From Enoplosus armatus (lineage: Eukaryota > Chordata > Actinopteri > Centrarchiformes > Enoplosidae), in the NCBI RefSeq assembly GCF_043641665.1, contig NC_092190.1, forward strand, positions 15,002,048 to 15,066,047: 64,000 nt of DNA, in the 5' to 3' direction. Below are positions 13,023 to 28,133 of this stretch, in pieces; within the stretch, counting starts at the first letter, position 1; every line of letters starts with the position of its first letter. The notes beneath the pieces were generated by a model. It had not been told where the DNA came from, made no database searches, and saw only the letters and a list, made by a program, of their open reading frames with translations. Made by a program: the position numbers and the translations under genes.

Positions 13023-13445
13023 GTATGTGGGCTAAAATGGGCTTTGTTGGTGTGTTATTACTCGCCATCCTCAACAGACGTCCTCATTGTTCGGGGCGAA
13101 ACAAGGCCTACAGTACAGTTGAGATGATGCTAAGTGAGCTAGGGTATTTCTGGTTTTCAGATTTGCATGTCGGCTATGGTCTGTCTGTTTGGTCAGTTCA
13201 TCAAGCCATGTAATCAGATGAGCTTTGGTAGCCTACTATCGTGCACTGCACGGCGTCAGTAAGGAGGAACTAATGCAGAGATAAGATAATCCGTGGTTTA
13301 GCCTTCATTTTAATAGTAATAAAGCTGTTGACATGGATACTCTGTGATGCATAACATACATTATGTGTCTGTCACTTCCAGATGTCCCTGTGATGTGTCA
13401 AAGAATGGAAAGCCCTCCCCTCCCACTCTGGCTGTAGATAGCACC

Positions 13446-14477
13446 ATGCTGGATAAAACCAGTGATAAAGGCCAAGAGACTGGCTGCTGTTCAGACTGTG
13501 GATGCACGCTCAGCCTCCCACAGCCTGACCCTGATTCAACCAACACTTCAGCTTCTCCTAAAAAGCAGCGTGTGCACAAGGCAGATGGTCCCTCCAAATG
13601 TGCATCCTGCCAGGCGGGCAGCAGCCTCCCTAATGGCCGACGTCCACACCGGCGCATCCGCCTGGACCCTCACAGCTGCAGCCTGTGCTCAAAAACCTTC
13701 ATCTCCTCCGCCCACCTGACCCTTCACCTGGCCTCTCACAACAAGGAGAGGAAGTTCAGATGCAGCATCTGTGGCAAGTACTTCCATCAGTCCTCTCACC
13801 TGATGGCACACAAGATAATCCACAGCGGGGACAGGCCGTTTAAATGCCCCGACTGTGGCAAGACCTTTGGCCGGGCCTCACATCTGAAGACGCACCGTCG
13901 GCTCCACACGGGCGAGAAACCCTTCAAGTGCACCTACTGTGACAAGTCGTTCACACAGAAGGCCGGCCTCCTGGCACATGTTCGTCTACACACAGGGGAG
14001 CGGCCGTACAAATGTGAGCAGTGTGGTGAGGGTTTTCGCTCCTTGTCACTCCTGCTGTCTCACAAGGCTGAAAAGTCGTCCGGCCAGGCCAAACCAGAGT
14101 CAGCACCAGCACCCAACCAGCCCCAGAAGACACAAAGTAGCTCAGAGGATCTGAAGTGTGGTGTCTGCTGCCGCACCTTTGTACGATCATCATACATCAG
14201 GCTGCACATTCGCCTCAACAAGGGACAGCGGCCATATCACTGCAAAGTGTGCAACAAGACCTTTGTCAAGCTGGATACGTTTGTAAACCACTGTGATAAA
14301 CACTTGAGACAGAAAAGGGATAAAAGCAAGGAGGGGGTCAAAGACAAAGTCGTTAAACCTCCTCTGTTTGTCCCCCTCCCCAGTCCTCCTTCTCCTGAGG
14401 CCTTACCCCCTCAGCCTTTATCCTCAGAGGTCAACACACGCTCCAGAGCAAAAGCAAAGAGTAAAATGGAGCCATGA
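13446..14477 (+). CDS. C2H2 zinc-finger protein (343 aa)
   Basis: The frame encodes seven Cys2His2-type units at about residues 78-286: CSLC, CSIC, CPDC, CTYC, CEQC, CGVC and CKVC. Several have the classical linker (HTGEKPF, HTGERPY). Units five and six each lack the final histidine (SHKAEK and IRLN), so they are degenerate. The N-terminus has two extra CxxC pairs (CSDC, CASC), and the C-terminus is basic and proline-rich. The protein should be a nuclear DNA-binding regulator. The open frame extends to 13344, but a 3' splice site ends at 13381, so I take the ATG at 13446 as the start. A possible polyadenylation signal (AATAAA) lies at 14995-15000. I do not recognise a specific orthologue. Confidence 0.85.
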   Translation: MLDKTSDKGQETGCCSDCGCTLSLPQPDPDSTNTSASPKKQRVHKADGPSKCASCQAGSSLPNGRRPHRRIRLDPHSCSLCSKTFISSAHLTLHLASHNKERKFRCSICGKYFHQSSHLMAHKIIHSGDRPFKCPDCGKTFGRASHLKTHRRLHTGEKPFKCTYCDKSFTQKAGLLAHVRLHTGERPYKCEQCGEGFRSLSLLLSHKAEKSSGQAKPESAPAPNQPQKTQSSSEDLKCGVCCRTFVRSSYIRLHIRLNKGQRPYHCKVCNKTFVKLDTFVNHCDKHLRQKRDKSKEGVKDKVVKPPLFVPLPSPPSPEALPPQPLSSEVNTRSRAKAKSKMEP

Positions 14478-15424
14478 CAAAGAGGAGTGCAACCACTTTA
14501 AGTAAGAAGTGTGTCGTAACACAGCACATAATAACAAATGCAGGACAGTAGAGTCAAGTTAATGTCTTTTTCAAAAGGAATCTCACCAACAGAACCAATG
14601 AAAAGTTTACAAATTATCTGAGAAAGGGACAAAGAGCAAATTAGTAGTGGAATAACTCCTAAGACGCGTTATGTTATTTATATCAATATGAGTTTACTAA
14701 TTGTACAGTTATTTTATTTTGAATAATTAATTTTATTGTGAACGATAACTTATCTTTGTAAGTACTACAATGTTTTTATTATGCATATTTTAGCTCATAA
14801 GGCTATTTAACATTTCAGTGGCGTACATTGTTCATTTTAATCTTTGAATATAGAGAAAAGTATATAACCATTATAATTCATGGTTAATGTGTTGTTTTCG
14901 TGAATCCATACAAGCCTATTGGCATGTATAGCACTCATACAAATTACAATGTAAATGAAATGCCTATTGTAAAACAGTATGCGCATAAAGTAAAAATAAA
15001 CACAAAAGCATAGTGTGGGGGACTGAACCATTTCTTTTGTTGCACCCCTGAGACCACAAATATCTGTTCAAAACAATTTGTTGTTTCAGTTACCAGCCAT
15101 TGTAAACACAACACTGTCTTCTATAAAGCCTCCTTTTCCACTTCGCCCAATGAGCATTCAAGTCAAACTTAGAGCAGTGCTCCACAGTTCATTCTTAGCA
15201 TGCAACTTCTTCTCTGTTATTCTGCTCTTATAACATCATCATGGGCCTGCAGTTATCAGACTTAATACTGTTGGACTACATGTCCTGCCAGATGAGCCTC
15301 ATTTGACCGTCACACTTTCCATTCCATTCCAGGCCAGCAGCAGCTCACAGCTGATACCTCACTGACCCTTGAACTCAACAGAAGATGTATTAGTATTGTT
15401 TGTCCACTGCTGACGGAGAATCTG

Positions 15425-19912
<4,488 letters not shown>

Positions 19913-20069
19913 GTCTGGCGGCGGTAGTTTCGACTCGCCTGCTGTTTGTTTGCCAGTAAGAAACAAGTTCACCAGATAGCACAGTGTCAATGTAAGTAAA
20001 GAACTGTGTACTGCTGTGAAATGAGCGGTAGAAACACCACCACACACTTCAACTCCAGTGGACAGGACA

Positions 20070-20087
20070 CTTCCTGTTTTGACGTCA
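20070..20087. promoter_or_regulatory. ETS and CRE motifs at the prmt2 5' end
   Basis: The sequence has CTTCCTG (ETS-like) at 20071-20076 and the full CRE palindrome TGACGTCA at 20080-20087, about 160 bases upstream of the chosen prmt2 start codon. This fits a housekeeping promoter on the minus strand. No experimental support can be seen. Confidence 0.4.
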
Positions 20088-21077
20088 GATTAAGTTACCG
20101 TGCCTTCACGTTCTGTCGGAAATATCGCAATTGTGATTTGAGTGTAAATTCAAGGTCCAAAAAACATCATGTAAGCATGTCACAAACGCGTGGCAGTTAT
20201 GTTACTACATTTTATAGCTAACATTAGACATTACGCATATTGCTTTTATATTAGTTCTCCATAATATTAATTCAGCTTTCATTATAATGATCAGAATTGT
20301 GCATATCTCATATTTTACCACCATAGCCAATTTTATTTCCAAGGTGACTCCTGTTACTACGGCCTAATTTACAGTTTATTTCAAAACACTCCCAGTAAAA
20401 TTGTGATAAATTGACTAGGAAATAGGGAATCTCGGAGGAGCACCTAAGGGCAGCACTGGCTCTGCAATAGTTCCTTTAAATATTTCTGGTAGTCTCCTCT
20501 TCTTCAATCAACTCCAAAAAATGAGTTTAGTTAGACTACTCCTCTTCTTCATATTAGAATTAGTACGTCATTAGTCATTCAAATACAAACATATACTCGC
20601 GTTATTATACAGTAGATAAGTAATCCAAATCTGTAACATATTCAACACTTTAGTGTCTGCATCATCCACCCTCTCTCTCTCTCTCATCAAAAAGCTTTAT
20701 TTCAATGTTCCAGTTTCATGCATTTCAATAAAATATATGCTTTATTATCCCTAGTTTTTGCAAAGAAGCAAGACATTTTAGCACTCCCTGGTTGTTTCTT
20801 GTTGAGAAAAAAGTAACAGTAAGAAAGAATTAAGGTACACCATACTGTATAAAAATATTACAAAATATTTATTTTCATAAAAAATCAATTCAGCAATGAA
20901 CAAATGATATCACACCATTACTCAGTAACGCACAGAATCAGTGTGCAGCTCTAACAATTGAAGAGTTCAGTTCACGTCAGTCACGAGTATTATTATATAA
21001 TTTAATTCAGTCCTCTGAAGTGTGTTTGCATGCTGATCAATATGATGACCAACTTTATAGACTTTTCAGAAGAAGTT

Positions 21078-24000
21078 TCAGCTGTCTTTTGTCTTCGACT
21101 TGAGGAAGGGCTTGTGCAGCACATCATGGAGTCGCCTTGCCTGCAAGCACAATGTCAACATAGTGATTTAAGAAATGCTCCATCTACCTTCTGTGTATTC
21201 ATATAGTGCACATGTATTTTTACTCACTTTCTGTGGTCCAAGGCCTGGACAGAGAACTAAGTCTTCCTTAGAAGCACTGATGATTCCTTCTACTGACTGT
21301 AAAAAAAAAAAAGCACAAAATTCATCATCTCAGTATACTGACCAGATCATTCCTCTTGGAGAACATCACCAAATGAAACTGATCAGCCGGAGGACATTTC
21401 TGTGCATATACACTGATTATAGTGTAGCATCAATCTGAAGATGAATGAATTTCCACTGTGGTGGTACTCACTGAAAAAGTTGACAGCAAGGTAATGGCAT
21501 CCGTCTTGTTGATAGACTTCACAGTGGTCAGGCAATCTGTAACCTTAAAACAAACTAATCCAATCAGCATTGCAATCTTCAAGCACTGAAAAACACTTTT
21601 CAAGACTTTGGCAAATACACTGATTGCAGATAGTTTTCCTTGACATCCTATGACTGCAAAAAATAGCAATGGACCTCACAACCTTTAAATAAAAAAGGGT
21701 GAATCCACACACCTTTGACAGATAGTCTTTTTCAACTTGCTCCTTCAGTACATCTGCTGGTTTCTTTTCATAAGACTTGTACGTTTCCAGGTAACGTCCT
21801 GCCTCCTCTGGACTGCAAAATCAACATGAAGCAAATAATATGTTTGTTTATTAATGTATTTAATCTTGATAGTTTATCAGGCACAAGGTTCCCTGATCAA
21901 AAGAAAAAAAGAAAGTAAGCTAGAGGGCTGATTTTATTTTTCCTGGCCAGAATAACACAACATAAAACAGCATATCTTATGAATGTTACAGTTAGATGCT
22001 TGAAGAATAAAAAGACATTAACTACCCATTAAAAACCCAAAAATGCATTACATAACATATTCGAATATCAGACAGATATCTTCTGATTACACACGTTTTA
22101 AGTGGCAAGGCCAGGATCATGTGCACATCGAGATGTGAATATTTAAAACGGTTTATTTTATATCTGTGTCCTGTAACAAACTGTCCAATCTGCTGCAGGT
22201 CTTACCTCCAAGCCAGGATGAGAGTGCAGTCAGCCATGATGCAGATGCGAGCCAGCTCCTTCAATGTGTGATGAGGATCTTTCTGTGATGATAAACCAAT
22301 GTCAGTGAGAAAAACTACATTCATTCTAAAAGCTTTATGAATGGAACTCAGGGCTATAGATGTGTTACACATATTTTTCATACAGTACCTAGTGTTTGTC
22401 ATCTCTGGAAGTTATTTTTTCCCGACATACAGTACCGAAACTGCCTTCAGCTGCATACATCAGACTTCAATTACACCACTGTTAGCAAAACTAATTCAAC
22501 TGATGCAAGATACACTTGACAAATTAAAAGTTCTGCATGGTTAGCTTACATTACAGCTCTCCTCTGTATCGGCTGTTCCATTTAGTTTAGGACATTGCTT
22601 CCATTTTACCTACCTAAGCTGTTATAGTTAAATAGCTAGCCAACCAATGTAGAGGTATTTTGTGTCTCCATTCCTGTTATAAATTTGCTTTAAAGCCAAT
22701 GTTTGGCTACTAGTATTAACAACTGGCAACACTGGGTTTTTTAAGTCTCCTAGAAACAGTTGAATATTTAGATGAAACCAAAGGGAACATTAGGAAAACG
22801 AGTATCAGTCTTGAACTGCTGTAGCAGGAAGCTTTGAAATCAATAGCTTTTAATTCATAGTTTTTATAAATGCAAGTGTGTTAATTAATTAATTATTATT
22901 ATTAACTAAACTATACTATACTGCTGTATATTAGAAATAGGTACTAGCCTTTAACAAAGTACCATAGGAAATGTATGACACCTTAGAACAACTGGCTAGC
23001 TGAAGCACAGCAGGTTAAATAAACAAAAAATCACAATTTGATCCGATTTGATATACAGATATAAATCAATTATAATATGTCTTCTTTGGACCTGATAATG
23101 ATCTCAAAGATTGGGTCTGGACCTCCCTACCTAAAGTATGATACATTGACAAGTACTAACAACCACAATATTACCTTGCAGGAGTCAAAACACTACTGTT
23201 TGCAAAACTTAGCACTTTAAGCTGTGTGACTCGAGAATGTTGACTGAATCAATATAACTGGTCAATGTTTTGATTACTTACCACATCTACTTGCACCAGT
23301 AACACTCGCAGGGTGAAAGTCTGTCCAAGCAGCTTGAGACGGTCGTGGATATAGTTTGGATTGAGATTGTGATACCTCAGACTTTAAGCCAGGCCCAAAA
23401 CCAAAATAACACACAAGACAAAAAAATACATATGAAAAAAATGCAAAGACACTTTTGTATAAAATATAATTTTTTTTTTTAAATCAGTGCTAATCAAAAC
23501 TAATTGATTGTGTACCCACCTGAGGAAGAGAGCACAAGTTGTCTGGCCTAAGACATAGTCTGGTACAACATCTCCAAACTCCCACGGGACACTCCTCACA
23601 AACTTCAGAATGGGATTTCCCCTCTGAATGAGTAAAAACAAACATCTGATGTGATACCTTATGTTGTACAAGCAAACAAACAAGCCTGAAAACAGTGAAG
23701 CTATTCCAAGCCGATAGAGAAACAACTTGAGAGCCTGTGGTTTCTTGCACAAACATACCTGTCGAGGACTGACAATAATGCTGCTCCCAGACCCCACAGG
23801 CTTTGGACCCACGCTGAGGCTTGGATCTGACATTTGACAGTTCCCCTCTTTTTGGTCTGTGCCAGCCACCTGTGTCCCCTCACTACTCTTAACCCCTTCA
23901 GAGCCACCTTCAGTCTCTTTAGCACAGCCCTGAATTGCTTTACATCCTCCTGGGGCAGACGACACTGAATCTGACTCACATAGCTTCACATTGGTAACTC

Positions 24001-24470
24001 CAGCACCTTCAGTCCTGAGCAGTTTGGAGGGACCCCCTCCCTGAGGAGGAGCAGCCACATTGCTTTTACTCTGGACAATATATTCTGCATACGACAAGGG
24101 CTGGTCCACGGGCTCAGATGCAGGCTTTACTGAAGATGAAGTTGAGGCGTTTTGTCCTCCTTTGGAGGAAGGCTGAAACTGCGGCTTTAGCTGTAATACA
24201 ATCACATAGAAATCCTGTCAGAGACTCGAGAATTAAGAACTGAATCATGTAAAACAATCACTCACGTTTCAGCAAACTATATTGACCAAAATTTTGCGTT
24301 GAAACGTTGGTAAGCTATTTAAAAAATTTAATTTGAAAATAGTAGCTACCAGCTGGAAAGCTAGCAAGCAAGCTAACTCATAGCCATCGTATAAAGTTAT
24401 TGAAACCAACCGGCGTTGTTTCTTTGGTGAAAGCAGAGTCGTCCAGGTTGATGTTAAACCTCTTCTTCAT
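21078..24470 (-). CDS. ercc1: DNA excision repair protein ERCC1 (356 aa, nine coding exons)
   Basis: Minus-strand exons: 24470-24411, 24190-23759, 23623-23520, 23375-23282, 22282-22206, 21812-21713, 21543-21472, 21296-21228 and 21140-21078; all junctions are in phase. ERCC1 is the non-catalytic partner of XPF (ERCC4). It binds DNA and places the 5' incision in nucleotide excision repair and in crosslink repair. The central domain is unmistakable: [59 protein letters not shown]. The C-terminal helix-hairpin-helix domain (about residues 285-350), which pairs with XPF, shows [19 protein letters not shown] and [20 protein letters not shown]. The long second exon encodes a poorly conserved 144-residue linker, making this protein longer than human ERCC1 (297 aa). 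Possible polyadenylation signals lie near 20868. Confidence 0.97.
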
Positions 24471-24811
24471 GTCTTTTAACTAATGAACACTTTTTAAGTA
24501 AACACATGCCACTGACTAGTGAGACTTCTTATAACGTTACTCACTATCCTCTCTCATACGGAGCTTCAACAACAATAAGACTTCCGACCCTAATCCTTCA
24601 GAATAAAAGCACCGTCTCCACAAATATTAACTGACTACAAAACTGCCACAAATGATATAACCTTCTGGTGTTTTACTGTATTCTCACGTTGCCAATTAAT
24701 CTGCAGCCGTGTAAGTAAAAAAAATCACAGATCCTGAAATTCAGGCTATGAGTGACATTTTGAGTCGTATGGTCCCAAATGATGTGTAAACTTGAACCCT
24801 AGAATGGATTT

Positions 24812-24855
24812 TTAGGAGACGTCTCATGTTTAGTTAAACACAAGATGTCTCCTAA
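24812..24855. repeat. Imperfect hairpin upstream of ercc1
   Basis: Arms TTAGGAGACGTCT (24812-24824) and AGATGTCTCCTAA (24843-24855) pair with one mismatch. Between them TGTTTA and TAAACA can extend the stem to a two-base loop. It lies in the ercc1/SON-like intergenic region. Confidence 0.6.
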
Positions 24856-24989
24856 ATGTCCAAGTTGCATATTAATTGATTCTGGATTTTCCAATGAGGG
24901 AGAAGGAGTGGGTGACATTATAAGACTTTAAAGAAGGTCACAGATGTTTTGTGGGGAAAAAACTTTTCAGACGAATCATTCAAAGCAGG

Positions 24990-25575
24990 GCATTTTACAA
25001 TACCTCGCAATACGTTTTGGGTTACCTCACATTAAGTTTTGCGTTACCCGAATTAAGTTCTGCGTCCCCCCTGATAACAGAAACAGCTCGTGTGTCGGTC
25101 CAGTCCAGCTATAATACACTGCCATGTAATGCTTTGCTATTACTCCTTTCAAAAAGCCGAGCTCCGACAGTAATCACCTACTGGCTGTGAGCACCGCTGA
25201 TGCTGCTCTGCCTGTCTGTACTGCTTGAAGCTGTGGATATGGTTATTGCTGTAGGCTACTGTAACAATAGAGTCTTTACTGCCATTACCATTAGCCTAGA
25301 AAGCTTCTTTAAGCCAAACGGAATCTGAACTCATCAAATATGACAGATGTGTTATCCATCTATACAGACTTGCACCTGGGTTGGCCACAGCTGACGGTGA
25401 GCCCACTCGCGCTGTGGTCACAGTGGTCTACTGCATAATACATAATATCATATCATAATACAACTCAGCTTTTCTCTGTGGAGGAAAGGAAGAAATGCAG
25501 AATGCGAAACGGTAAAGCTAAATAACCTTATTGCGAGGAAATTAAAAATATTGCGAGGTAACGCAAAAGTAGTCT
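24990..25575. repeat. Possible non-autonomous DNA transposon in the ercc1/SON-like spacer
   Basis: The left side contains ACCTCGCAATACG and TTTTGCGTTACC (about 25012-25056). The right side contains the reverse arrangement, ATTGCGAGGAAATT and ATATTGCGAGGTAACGCAAA (about 25530-25567). Similar 'CTCGCAAT / GCGTTACC' motifs in inverted orientation at both ends suggest a MITE of roughly 580 bases. No coding capacity is evident, and exact ends were not determined. Confidence 0.4.
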
Positions 25576-25682
25576 TCAAAGATCTCGCCGTGACCCTTTG
25601 GGGGGCTCCGTGTTCCTCAATCCCCTGGAGTTTGCTACGGTTTGCTACCACGGTGCATGGAGTTGCCTAGGAGACGGTGACG

Positions 25683-25743
25683 CCGCCATTCAAACCGCGC
25701 AGCATGGCATGTTGGGATACCTTTCTCCGTCATGGCGGATCAG
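25683..25743 (+). other. First exon region of the SON-like gene
   Basis: The sequence has GCCGCCATT (YY1-like) at 25683, then an ATG in good context at 25732 (ATGGCGGATCAG), which ends at the donor CAG|GTAGTT (25743). Joined to the next recognisable exon (28065-28161) this ATG meets a stop after one further codon, so I treat it as a short upstream ORF and the exon as 5' UTR. An undetected intervening exon remains possible. A second candidate donor lies at 25860. Confidence 0.5.
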
Positions 25744-26153
25744 GTAGTTGGCTAACGTAAACGGTTAGCACATTCAACGACTGTTTGCTTTCACACAATT
25801 TAGGACTGCAGCCATCTGGCATTTTCTACACAGGGACTGCAGCCGACGAACAAAAACTAGGTAATTATGTGCTACAGAATTGTCAGCTGTGATGGGCGAA
25901 CGAACTTGCTTTGTTGTAACAAGTAGCAGCTAAATGTCTTAGCTAGTTGAATAGCTATGTGCATGCTAACTTAGCTAGCGGTAGCGGTGAAGGAGTTGGT
26001 TGTGGATTGCCGCTTAGGCCGCGGCGTGCTGGCGGCATGTTTGGCTCTTGCAGCTTATACGTTGTCCAACTGGTAAGCGCGCAAAACAATTTATGTTTTA
26101 AGGAATATCGGTTTTATAAAAATCATAGTCATTGTTATATAAATTTGAGTTAT

Positions 26154-26403
26154 CGTTAGCTAACGTAGCTGCAGCGATCACTGAATGAATGTTAACGCTC
26201 GCTACGGCAGTGTAGGCCCGACAGTATAGAGCGTTATCTAACGTGTTAATAAACTGTCTGTTGCTGCTTAAAACTTTGTTTCTCTTTTTGGTGTTACTAC
26301 CCGCACAGCTTTGACCTACGTATAAATAATTGCTTTTTTGTTTAATTTAACACGGTGACATAATATATCGGGGACAGAAGGGGTAACTTGACGTTAGCTA
26401 ACG
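26154..26403. repeat. Pair of identical 12-bp palindromes in the SON-like first intron
   Basis: CGTTAGCTAACG occurs at 26154-26165 and again at 26392-26403. Related TTAGCTAA / GCTAACG motifs are scattered from 25750 to 26480. Such motifs are common in fish promoter-proximal introns; the function is unknown. Confidence 0.6.
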
Positions 26404-27689
26404 ATACTTGAAACCTAAAATAACATGTTGGCAACCGTACATTTGATGTTTAGCTTTAGCATTAACGCTAACTGAAGCGGTAATATCCCCTTGCTAACGC
26501 TTGATGTGTTGCGTTACTTACATAACCTTGAATGTTCGTGTCTTGCAATTTTAGTATCGTTGTGTTCGGAAAAGTAAGTATTGCTTCGTGTAAGTTAATT
26601 GTTTACGCAAATAAAGCCTGTACGTGATTTGAGTAAACTATGAGATTATGGCTTCATTGTCAATGTTTGTGGGCAGCAGCGATAAAATGTCTGTGAGAGA
26701 TCTCTGTCAATTTTGAATGAAGTTTGGAGTAAGGAAATAGTGATTATTTCAATGGTATGGCTACCATTCTCTGCAACTTTGTTTGCGCTAGCAATCTAGC
26801 CTCACTGTAGCCCGGGAGACGCTGCAGGCAATGCTACCTTTGTTGGGTTAGAAGGGGTCTGGTGGTTTTGTCCGACATGGCTATGCCATTGACTTTTACT
26901 ACCAGCGCCCCTATATTTAAGTGCTGGTACACTATGTTTGTGTCTGTTACACCTCTGGCCACATCTAGCCACATCTAGGTCAGTGGTGTTTAGGTGGGTA
27001 TTTTGCCCTTTGGCAGATTTAGGTGCTTGCATCTATTTATTCCCGAAAGATAGCTGATCTGTTAGCAGACACATACCACAGTTCACTTGCGCCTCTCATT
27101 TAGCGAATTTGAGTCCTTCAGAATTGTGTACTGGAACTAACTAAAATTTGTATTTACAGACTGTAAAATCATAAGCAAATGGTAATCAGATACCCGGTTA
27201 TCCTCTCAATAATCTTGTCAGCTTTTGATCTCTGTGCTGAGACATACTGTTGGTTTATCCAAGCATCTTAGTTTGCCAGCCAAACCGTCAATATTTTGGC
27301 CAGAAGAGTTAAGTTGTTGTGGCTGGATTATAGTATGTGGTGGAAAAATGAAATGTGTTCTTTTTATATCAATATTTATCACAATATCTGTTTGAGAAGG
27401 AGATGGAATGAGACCTGGTTTGTAAGGGGCACATAAGGAGTACACTGATAATACCACATTTTATGCAAGATTTATCTTGATCATACACTTTCTTTTTGCA
27501 TCTCATTTCAGCACAAATTGGGAACAGATCAGCTCCAATCCCAAACCTGTAGATCTTCTTGGGGCATTTCTAGTCTGCTGGTCTGGTCTGTTGGTTTTAA
27601 TCACAGAGGGGTCATATACAGTACAAAAAACGTCTAATACAACAGACCTGCAATAAGTCATGCCTTCATGAAGGTTATAAAGTATATAA

Positions 27690-27745
27690 AGTTAGATCAG
27701 TTTTATTTATATAGCCCAATATTGCAAATTTGTCTCATGGGGCAA
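27690..27745. repeat. Fish retroposon-type fragment
   Basis: The phrase TCAGTTTTATTTATATAGCC followed by CAATATTGCAAATTTGTCTC resembles a dispersed fish repeat end. Only this short piece is recognisable. Confidence 0.45.
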
Positions 27746-28133
27746 AGGTTCAGTTTTGATTCTTTCAGAAGCTGTAGTTTGTAGTACTGCAGGTTATACT
27801 GAGAGGTGTCTCTAATAATTTGCCCACCACATTTATATTAATTTTGAGAGCCTGCTCCCATTAAATAAATGAGTGGCATTCAAATACTAATAGCAACATG
27901 ACTACAGCCACGAGCAGGCAAGCCAGGCTGGCTCAACCCGTTTTTCCACTGATTTTACAATGTGGTGACTCTGTAAAACTAATTGCCTATCACGTCACTA
28001 TGATCACCTGTGGACCAATCAATCAAGATGATGTTACTTACATTTTTTTTGTTTCCCTTGCCAGTGTTGAGTGAAGGAGCAGCACACCAGTGACATTAAG
28101 AGGACCTTCTACAAAATCAGGAGCACCGGCACA

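Noticed and set aside
13344..13445. Upstream in-frame extension of the zinc-finger gene
   Set aside because: A 3' splice site ends at 13381 inside the extension, so the first part is probably intronic.
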